Shown one piece after another: positions 56,100 through 64,000 of a DNA stretch of 64,000 nt; within the stretch, counting starts at the first letter, position 1; each line of letters opens with the position of its first letter. The notes under the pieces were generated by a model. That model was given only the letters and a program-made list of their open reading frames with translations, did no database searches and was not told the origin of the DNA. The stretch covers positions 434,001 to 498,000 of the forward strand of contig NC_082424.1 in assembly GCF_004011695.2 (NCBI RefSeq), written 5' to 3'. This DNA comes from Ascochyta rabiei (taxonomy: Eukaryota > Ascomycota > Dothideomycetes > Pleosporales > Didymellaceae). The translations under genes and the position numbers were made by a program.

Positions 56100-56750
56100 A
56101 ACCTTAAGACCTTGTGCGTAATCTGGACGCCTTAATGGGCCGTCTGCCGCGTTTTTAGGTCCCGGCTTGTATTCGACTTCAAAGTCGAATCTTGCTAGCT
56201 CCTCCGCCCATCGGGCTTGTTTAGGAGAGAGCTCCTTTGTTGTTATGAAGTACCTCAGGTTGTTGTGATCTGAGAGTACTCTGATTGTTGCTGGGGCGTG
56301 TTTGAGATAGTGTCTCTATTGCCTAAAGGCTTTGACGATCGCGGACAGTTCTTTATCGTGGGTGTGCCATCTAATGGATGGGCCTGTGAACTTCCGGCTC
56401 CAATACGCCACAGGCTTCATCTAAAGCTCTGTGGCCAGGTTGGACGTTTGGGGTTGCAACAGGATGGCTGCTATAGCGAAATCTGACGCGTCAGTAAGGA
56501 CAATAATAGGCTTGTTCAGGTCAAAGTGCTGAAGCACTGGGGCCCCTGTGAACTTCTCCCTGATCGTGAGGAACGCTGTGCGAGCTTCCTCTGGCCAGTG
56601 CTATAGTTTATACCATTTTGTTGGTCCCTTCTAACTCTTCTTTGGTTTCGCCCCCCCCTCTTCTTGACCGGGGACCCCCCAGTCCTCCTCTGGGCGCTGG
56701 GCGGCCGTCATATGGTCGATGAGCGGCCAGACGATTCCTAAATAGTTGAA
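56100..56750 (-). pseudogene. Gypsy RNase H region
   Basis: The minus strand contains YWSRKFTGPSIRWHTHDKEL, LSDHNNLRYF and KQARWAEELARFDFEVEY, typical of the Gypsy RNase H domain. Interrupting stops are present. Confidence 0.75.
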
Positions 56751-56942
56751 TATAAATTGCTAATAAAAGTTGGCAAAGCCTAAGAACACTTAAATATCCT
56801 TATAACTAGATGGTTTGGGCCATTTGGTGATGGTACGGACCCTCTCAGGGTCCATTACCACACTGTCTGGGGTGATAACAAATCCCAGAAACTCCACTGA
56901 TTTACTGGAGAAGACGTATTTGCTTGCCTTCGCGAACATCCC

Positions 56943-57542
56943 CTACTCAACCAGACGATCTAGGACCTCCTCAACGTGCTTGTTGTGGTCCTCCTCGTTC
57001 TGGGAATAGATAAGGATGTTGTCTAGGTACACCACGCAGATCCTATCTAGTAAGCCTCCTAGGGCTCGGTAGATATAGGATTGGAACATGGCTGGTGCGT
57101 TAGCCAGCCCGAACGGCATAACCAGGTATTTGAAATGACCGTATCGCGTCTTGAACGCGGTCTTCCACTCATCGCCCTCCTTGATCTGGAGCCTGTGATA
57201 GGCGTCACGTAGATCCAGCTTAGTGAAGACCTTCGCTTTCGACAGTTGATCCATCATTTCGCTCACCAGTGGGATAGGATACCGGTTCTTAATGGTTATC
57301 TTATTCAATCCCAGGTAATTGACGTACAGTCTCATAGTACTATCGGGTTTGGGGACGAACAGGATGGGGGCTCCCGCCGGCGACTTGCTTGGGCGGATCC
57401 AGCCCTTCTCCTGTGCTGCCTTGAGGTATTCCCGGAGTATATCCAGCTCTCGGCGGGACAGGTTATAGATTGGGAGGTTGGGAACCTTGGCACCAGCCTT
57501 GATATCTATAGAGTGATTATACTCCCAGTGTGGTGCCAACAC
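56943..57542 (-). pseudogene. Gypsy reverse transcriptase fragment
   Basis: A 199-codon open stretch contains fingers/palm motifs: GWIRPSKSPAGAPILFVPKP, FTKLDLRDAYHRLQI, FKYLVMPFGLANAPAMFQ and the catalytic box YLDN. The last is normally YLDD or FADD. The second Asp codon is AAC at 57018-57020 (minus strand), a G-to-A change that would abolish polymerase activity. Stops bound the frame on both sides. Confidence 0.85.
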
Positions 57543-57569
57543 ACTTGTCTGCCGTTTGCTGAAGGCAAA

Positions 57570-58144
57570 CTACTTGTGATGGAGGTGCTCTGGCACATAC
57601 TTGAGCTCCTCTATATCTGGGGCGTCATCTTCTGGGATAGGGCCGCCGTTGATTCCTACTGCCATAATCCTTAACCATTCGGCGAGGGGCGCGTCCGGCG
57701 TCTGTCCGGCGTCCGTCCGATGGACGTCTGCTGGACCACCTATGCCCAGACTCTCGGGCTGTAGCAGGTATGGCTGCTCGCCTGGCTCCAGATCACTGAA
57801 CAATTGTTCGGCGGTCACCAGCTGGACTCTCTCGACGTTGTCAGTGAACCACTTGTAGGTTCCTGTGGAGAAACGGATACATGGGTCTGCCTCAGCCAGC
57901 CATAGATACCCCAATACTAGGTTGTACCCAACGAATAGTGTGGACCAGAATTTGGTTGGCCTAACTGTTTTGGGTGTTCCCTTGCTGTTGTGGCAGACCA
58001 TCGTTAACTGGTACTGCTCAATCAACGACAGCTTTGTATCGTCTAGGACTACCGCGTTCGGTCGCTGGTCAGTCCCCGCCGGGTTGAGTCCTAGGTCTAT
58101 GGCTACCTGTGCGGCGATAAGGTTCAGTTCCAAGCCTGAGTCGT
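57570..58144 (-). pseudogene. Gypsy aspartic protease region
   Basis: YDSGLELNLIAAQVAIDLGL carries the D-S-G active-site triad of retroelement proteases at its start (58136-58144). The frame continues through GYLWLAEADPCIRFSTGTYK, then toward the RT linker. Confidence 0.7.
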
Positions 58145-58229
58145 ACAGGGCCCGGAGAGTTTTAGGGTTGCCCTCAGAGTTAATCAGCTGGACAGTGACC
58201 GCTATGCGGGTCTGCTTCCCTTTGGTTTC

Positions 58230-60039
58230 TGGCCCCAGTTGTAGGTGGGAAAGGTTGGCGACTAGGGCTTCCTATTTCCCTGGTTGCTTCCACTGGACTG
58301 TTGGTTGCTACCTCCGCGGCCTCTCTAATGGCCCTGTTGCTGATGATAACCACCCCTATTGGATTGTTGGTGGTAATTGCCCCTATGGGACCCCTTGCCG
58401 CCTGACAAATTAGCGTTATTGGTTGCTGGCCGGGAGTCTCCCGGCTGCTTTCCGGCGTCGCTCCCGGAGGGGGTTGAGGCCTGGCTGTGGTGCCTTTTAA
58501 ATCCTCCCCTATTAGGAGAAGAGTAAGGTCTTTTGTTTTGACCGCTGCCTTCAGCCTGGAGGCTTGAGTTTAAGGGGACTGTTGCGGTCTCTGCGTTACA
58601 GAGGGCCCGTTCAAACTCTATCCACTTAGTGATGTGTTCCAGGCTGCTATTGCGCTGGATCTTACGTCAGAGTTTGTGGGGAGTAAGGCTCCATACAAAC
58701 GCTATCTTGAACTTATAGTTATCTGTGCCGTCGTTAAACTTAGCGAAGTTGCGGGGCAGTAGAGACTCCCGCTTGTTCAACTTCATTAGGAAGGTGTTGA
58801 CGGAATCGTCGGCCTTCCACTCATAGTTGAAGTACTTATCGTAGTTCTTGTACCGAGTGAAGACTGGGTCTTGTACAAGCTGCTCCTCCTCTGCACGCAC
58901 GTCGGACCCACGCCGGGTAGCCACCGCCCAGCGTTCGACGAGGCAGGCAAGATAATGCGAGTCCTCAACAACGTCCAACCTAAGCCAAAACTTGGGACAG
59001 ATAACAAGCCTCCATCGACCTAGCAGGTGGACCAGTGGATTAAGGACATAGACACGGCGTTCTAGTACACTTAAGTAGTTAAAGACTCTGTAACCTGCAC
59101 CTATTAGATTATGGGCACTATCTACTATAGTGTCTATTAAGAATTGATCCAACAACGTATCAACGAGGGATCAATCCGAACCTAGGCCAACCTCCGCGCA
59201 GAGGAGGAGCAGCTTGTACAAGACCCAGTCTTTACTCGGTACAAGAACTACGATAAGTACTTCAACTATGAGTGGAAGGCCGACGATTCCGTCAACACCT
59301 TCCTAATGAAGTTGAAGTACTTATCGTAGTTCTCGTACCGAGTGAAGACTGGGTCTTGTACAAGCTGCTCCTCCTCTGCGCAGAGGTCGGCCCAGGCTCG
59401 GATTAATCCCTCGTTAATACGTTGTTGGATCAATTCTTAATAGACACTATAGTGGATAGTGCCCATAATCCAATAGGTGCAGGTTATAGAGTCTTTAACT
59501 ACTTAAGTGTACTAGAACGCCGTGTCTATGTCCTTAATCTACTAGTCCACCTGCTAGGTTAATGGAGGCTTGTTATCTGTCCCAAGTTTTGGCTTAGGTT
59601 GGACGTTGTTGAGGACTCGCATTATCTTGCCTGCCTCGTTGAACGCTGGGCGGTGGCTACCCGGCGTGGGTCCGACGTGCGTCCGCTGCAGGGTCTCCAC
59701 TGCCCGGTTAAATTGCTGCTGCCGGATTTCGATTTCTTGTTTGGGGGCGCCGGACAATTCTGCCTTGTTGAGTGCCTCTAGCAATAACAGGATGGAAGCC
59801 TGTAGCGACTCTATTTGTGTGACGCGTGGCGTTGGGACGTCTGGCGTTGCGATGCCTGCCGCCGTGGTGGCTGACCCGCCCCTGATGTGAGGGTTGAGCG
59901 GTGGCTCCATGGGTGCCGGCGATACCCTGGGCGCGTCGTCGCGGCGTTGCGCATCCGGCTCCTGACCGAGGTCGTCGCGAGGGGGCAACTCCTCCACGTC
60001 GCTAGTGGTTGAGCGGAGGTTGCGTCGTCCTCCAGCCAT
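58230..60039 (-). pseudogene. Gypsy gag region, rearranged
   Basis: The start codon at 60037-60039 opens MAGGRRNLRSTTSDVEELP, a disordered N-terminus leading into a helical region (SLQASILLLLEALNKAELSG, RQQQFNRAVETLQRTHVG); the frame stops at 59554. Between 58895 and 59682 the gene is disrupted by an inverted duplication. A second gag frame (58667-59155) includes WKADDSVNTFLMKLNKRESL, of capsid type. The C-terminal part (58240-58620) is Gly/Asn/Gln/Arg-rich. Confidence 0.65.
58895..59682. repeat. 372-bp inverted repeat with a 44-bp spacer inside Gypsy gag
   Basis: Left arm 58895-59266 is the reverse complement of right arm 59311-59682. Pairing is co-linear without indels: checked positions at both ends sum to 118577. 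Mismatches are few and are transitions. The spacer (59267-59310) and arm bases are also a reversed copy of sequence at about 58763-58810, so the left arm is an inverted extra copy of gag sequence. Confidence 0.88.
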
Positions 60040-60118
60040 TGCTGATGGCTGAGTTTTTTCCTGTCTCTCTGCTGCCAATTGGCTGCCTGTTCTGAGAGGA
60101 AGTATGAAGGATTTGAAT

Positions 60119-60311
60119 TGTAAGGGCACTGTAGGCAGGCAATAGAGCAGAGCGATATAGGATAAAATAATAGGTGATATTAAGAGATAAGACGAATCCT
60201 TAATAGATAAGTCTTTAGGTGTGTGGATATTATATACTGGTCGGTAGGTCTCTAGGCTTGGCCCGGGGTCTGTCCGAGGTATCCCCTGTTGTAGGGAGAA
60301 CACCCGTGACA
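60119..60311 (-). repeat. 5' LTR of the Gypsy element
   Basis: 193 bp beginning TG and ending CA, matching 53056-53248. Element coding starts on the minus strand 80 bp inside it. Confidence 0.93.
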
Positions 60312-63300
60312 TTAGGACTATATTAATGCCATTAAGAATACTACCTAAGATGTTTAAAAGGCTAGTAGTTATTACAATAATCTAATAATTATTAGTAAGA
60401 TTATTTGTAGTCTTATATATTACTTTATATTCTAAGAGTTTATAATATAGTATTATCTTCTACGTAATATAGACCCTAAATTTAAGCAGCTTAACTATGT
60501 TATTACTTAACTTCTAACGTTTAAGTCTAGCTAGTTGTAAGAGTAAGACATCTACTATAATACTTAACGTTCTAATCCCTATAATATAAAACTAAATTAC
60601 TTTTAACGCTATAATAACTATATAGATTATAGTAACAACTATAGTAATTATAGTAATGTCTTCTTATACCTAAATTAGTAGCAGTATAATTAGTTTATTA
60701 ACTGCTAGATTACTCTATAATAAATAATCTATAATAAATACACTAGCTATAGAATCTAGGGTTATATTAAGGCAAATTGCTAGAAGATTTACCCTAAACA
60801 ACGTCCTTAGAATAAACGCTGTCTAAATAATTAGTTTAACTATAGCCCTAACTCTAAGGCTAAGCTAAGTAGTATAGTAGTAATAACAATAATAGATATA
60901 AAGGGCTTCCTTATCTCTTTATAAGGCGTAAAGAACACTACTATTAAAGGTAATAAACTTATTAATCCCCCCTCCTAAACCCTTGCTAATAATAGTCCTT
61001 AGACGGGTAGCCTGAGGGGCTTTTATAGTAAGGGAGAGGAAGGGAGAGAGTACTAACGTACTAGGAAGGAGGGCGTTTATAACCCTTATAGTTGCTACCT
61101 AGAATATATCTACCTAAGTAGTACATTATATCTAGCTACTGTCTTTACTATATAAATTACTCTAAATATAAAAGTATTACCTTTAGCTATTCTAGACTAA
61201 TATCTAATGTAATTACTTAGTAGTTCTACTACAGTTAATAAACTGTGCCTTACAGTAGCTACCTCTACACTTCCTCCTAATGTATAGATCCTAGACTCTA
61301 GTGTAAATATATATATCTGTAATAATACTATAAAGTTTATAACACTTTATACCTTTAATACTAAGGTTAGCACTATAAGCTAGGGTTCTAATATACATAT
61401 TATAGGAGGAGGCACAGTAGAGCTTATACTAGAAGATAGTAATAGTAATATGTTCCTTCTAACCCTATATAAGGTTGCCTATGCTCCTATAAGTTACTGT
61501 AACTTACTCTCTGTTTCTAAGCTTGCTTAAGCTAGAATACTAGGATCCTAGAAAGCTGGTAGTAATGTTATAGAACTATATACTAATAAAGGTTACATTA
61601 TTAGCTGTGCCTACTAGAAGAATAGACTGTACTATCTACAGCTTCTTATTAACAACACTAAGGCTATATAAGTAGCAACACTATTTATAGCTAACGTTAA
61701 TTTTACTAATACAGTATAGAAGGAATATTAATACCTTAGACACTTAAGCCTTTTGCGTATAATACAGTTATGCGCTTAGTCTACTAGCTTAAATATAACA
61801 AAGGAGCAGATTAAAGTAAAACTTAGCTAGATCTGCCTAGTTTATACTACTTTAAGGGCTATTATAAGAATTCTACGTAAGCCTATATAAGTTAGGTATT
61901 ACTAGAAGAGGGAGTCAGTGTATATAGACATATAGGGGCTATATTTAGTTCTTAGCTAGGACTTAACCTAGTATATGTGTTTCTACACTAATAATACAAC
62001 ATATACTACTAAAATTATTTATATTCTAAATTTAGGAGGCTTTCTAGATCTCCTTTGCGCACTTTATAAGAGGGAAGAGACGTAATATAATATAACTATA
62101 TAACGTTATTATATTAATAACTAGTTTAACTAGGGTCTGTTTAAGACCTAGTGCGTAAAGAAGAGGGTTACTATTAAACCTATTGCTCCCTACGCTTACT
62201 ATTAAGTTAGGGTAGCTAAGCAGGTTAACTAGATACTGTGTGAAGGTGCAAGCACTATAATCTACAATAATACTATTAGGGGCTAGATAAGGAAAATTCT
62301 AGAAGAACACAGAAACGTATTTCTCTAAACATCTATACTGCTAGATTCTCTGTAGCTAGAGGCTATAGAATATGCTAGCTAGCTAAAGAATAGGACACTA
62401 ATATAAGTAAATTATAATAAGAAAACACTATAGAAGCTAGAAGAGGGTTATTAACTAGACCTTTCTTATAAGTGTACTTAGGGTAGCAGAGTCTACGTAA
62501 GCTACACTAATAAGAAATAAAGATAAAAGCTCTATAATGCCTGTAGATAGCTAGGTCACTTTATTAGCTGTAAAAACAAGTCTATCTACAGGGTCTAGGA
62601 TTCTAATAGTAAGACTGTTAAGCGCGTTGCATACATAGTTGTAGACAATAGGCAAGGTCTTAATAACCTCTATTAATTATTAGTAATAAGAAGTCTAATC
62701 CTACCCTAACCCTCTTTATAAGAAAACACTGCTGTTTCTAACAGCCTAGCTAATAACAAGGATATAAGATCTAAGCCTAATTTAGATAACTATCTGTTAG
62801 AAGAAAGCCTAGTTACCCTAAGTAGGGGTCCTAGGGCTACCTTAAGATTTTTCCCCCTACTAGCAGCTATAGTAGTATCTAAGTTAGCCTTAAGCTTACC
62901 TAAATCTTTATAAAGCTTTGTTAGGGTAGGTAATAATAACTATACAGGCCTATATACAACTTAACCTCTCTTAGATTATAATTTCTATCTAGGAAACTAC
63001 AACTCTAATAATAAGGATAAGTAACTTAGAAAGGACTGCTTAATCTATTTTAACTTAAATAGAATATAAGATCTTAAGAGGGACTATATAATTCCTTAAG
63101 TAGATTGAGATAACCTAAATAAAGAGGAATCTAGTAAAATAGAATCTACTAAATTAGTGCCTAACTTACTAATAGACACTATATTATGCTATAAAACAGA
63201 CAACATACCTGTTCTAATCTGTTTTTAAGGCTGTGTTACAGCAAATAAGGTACTAGCCTCTAACTCTAACCTAGATCCTAATAGCTTTCTGCCTCTATAA

Positions 63301-64000
63301 AGGCGTAGTTACCCTATTACAGGTGCTACAGCTAAAGAAAAACGCTGTAGTAATAAGTAGTGTAATACACTATATATAGGAGTATATAGTAACGCATAGG
63401 GTCTAGATAGCAAATTACTCTATAAGAACTATAAACATTATTTTAATAGGAATCTAAATAAATAGTATGTCTTAGGTTAGAGAAAGAAACCTATAACCTA
63501 GGGTTTAGCGTTAGAAGAGGATGTTCCTCTTTCTTACAAAAGAAAGGAGGGAAATTAAGAAATAAAGCTCTAGGTAAGGGTCTCTAACTACAAAAGATGC
63601 TAGTCCTGTTTTAACTACAGTTTAAACTATTAGAAGATTAAAGGAGATAGATGCGCTTAATATAAAAGAGTAGAGAGGGTTTGTTATCCTCTATAACTTA
63701 GTATAAGCAGTAAGCTCCCTAACTCTTATAAGTTTAGTAATATACTTATTATAGATAAGTAAGAACTTATATATAGCAATTACTGCTATATATATTAGTT
63801 AAGGAACTGCTACTATAATACAAAACTGCCTATTAACCTAGTACGTCTCTGCAGTTCCTGCGCCCTACTAAATTTGTACTGCTGTTCCTAGGAGGAGTAT
63901 AACTAAATAAAAGCATACCTAGCTTGTCTTAATTGCTAGAGCTAAAATACAATTTATAATAGAAACTAACCCTATAGATGTTATATAAATATAGTACACT

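Larger units (their letters stand above)
53056..60311 (-). mobile_element. Full-length Ty3/Gypsy (chromovirus-type) LTR retrotransposon, inactive
   Basis: A complete 7256-bp element: 193-bp LTRs with TG...CA ends at both borders, flanked by the 5-bp direct repeat TTAGG (53051-53055 and 60312-60316). Coding order on the minus strand is gag, protease, reverse transcriptase, RNase H, integrase and GPY/chromodomain-like tail, the Ty3/Gypsy order. Every domain is broken by stops or frameshifts, mostly of the C-to-T/G-to-A kind, but the element is much less decayed than the Copia around it. A purine-rich polypurine tract precedes the 3' LTR. It carries a large inverted duplication in gag, listed separately. 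Confidence 0.93.
52214..64000 (+). mobile_element. Ty1/Copia-type LTR retrotransposon remnant, RIP-like decay, interrupted by a Gypsy element and by the window edge
   Basis: Outside the Gypsy insertion this DNA is extremely AT-rich with a strong excess of TA and frequent TAG/TAA stops. Read on the plus strand through the stops, it still shows Copia features. A gag-like region is at about 52590-53050. A CxxxGH-type knuckle remnant lies near 60750-60790, the NLLSVSKLA block at 61501-61527, and an integrase core at about 62150-62680 (APYAYY, GASTIIYNNTIRG, EAIEYAS, LKNRT, GSRVYVSY, LGHFISC). The order gag to integrase on one strand, without an upstream RT, is the Copia arrangement. No LTR could be defined, and the right side continues outside. 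All frames are broken. Confidence 0.7.

Noticed and set aside
62700..64000. Possible separate Cys-rich gene in the RIP-affected end (about 63590-63700)
   Set aside because: It is full of stops, has the same TA-rich decay as the Copia remnant, and cannot be separated from degraded transposon sequence.

Overview
The window is nuclear DNA of a filamentous ascomycete (Pezizomycotina; Dothideomycetes is my best guess, by inference). The genes carry short GT-AG introns, mostly 43-85 bp. The gene content fits too: a Zn2Cys6 regulator, a microsomal P450, an Hmt1-type ABC exporter and a Ser/Thr-rich wall protein. The right end is AT-rich, transposon-derived DNA full of TA dinucleotides and stop codons, as repeat-induced point mutation (RIP) leaves behind.

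Positions 1-12000 look like a metabolic neighbourhood. In order they hold a Dal5-like MFS transporter (cut by the window edge), an SDR oxidoreductase, a Zn2Cys6 factor, a class II aldolase, a tRNA-Gln gene, and a divergently transcribed acyl-CoA carboxylase pair: a carboxyltransferase and a biotin carboxylase/BCCP fusion sharing a 454-bp promoter. The tRNA-Gln gene is the most unusual item. Besides a normal 13-nt anticodon intron, its D-arm is split by 51 bp with the hallmarks of a spliceosomal intron, and removing both insertions gives a well-paired 72-nt cloverleaf.

Positions 12100-25600 hold BUD22, a remnant of a Gfd2-like RNase H-fold gene, and one small Cys-rich orphan protein, with over 10 kb of otherwise gene-poor, unrecognised DNA.

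Positions 25600-49500 are gene-dense housekeeping and accessory sequence: P450, Hmt1-like ABC transporter, a zinc-binding hypothetical protein, a myristoylated LAMTOR1/Ego1-like protein, a 1557-aa mucin-like secreted protein, an N2227-domain methyltransferase with a signal peptide, COX15 and a BTB protein with a His-rich N-terminus. Simple tandem repeats (units of 4, 5, 6, 8, 12 and 16 bp) are common in the intergenic DNA here.

Positions 51300-64000 are a transposon graveyard. A sugar-transporter gene is cut at its 5' side where an AT-rich, heavily mutated Ty1/Copia element begins. That Copia is itself interrupted by a 7256-bp Ty3/Gypsy chromovirus on the minus strand. The Gypsy has 193-bp LTRs and a 5-bp target duplication (TTAGG), is far less mutated than its host, and carries a 372-bp inverted duplication in gag.
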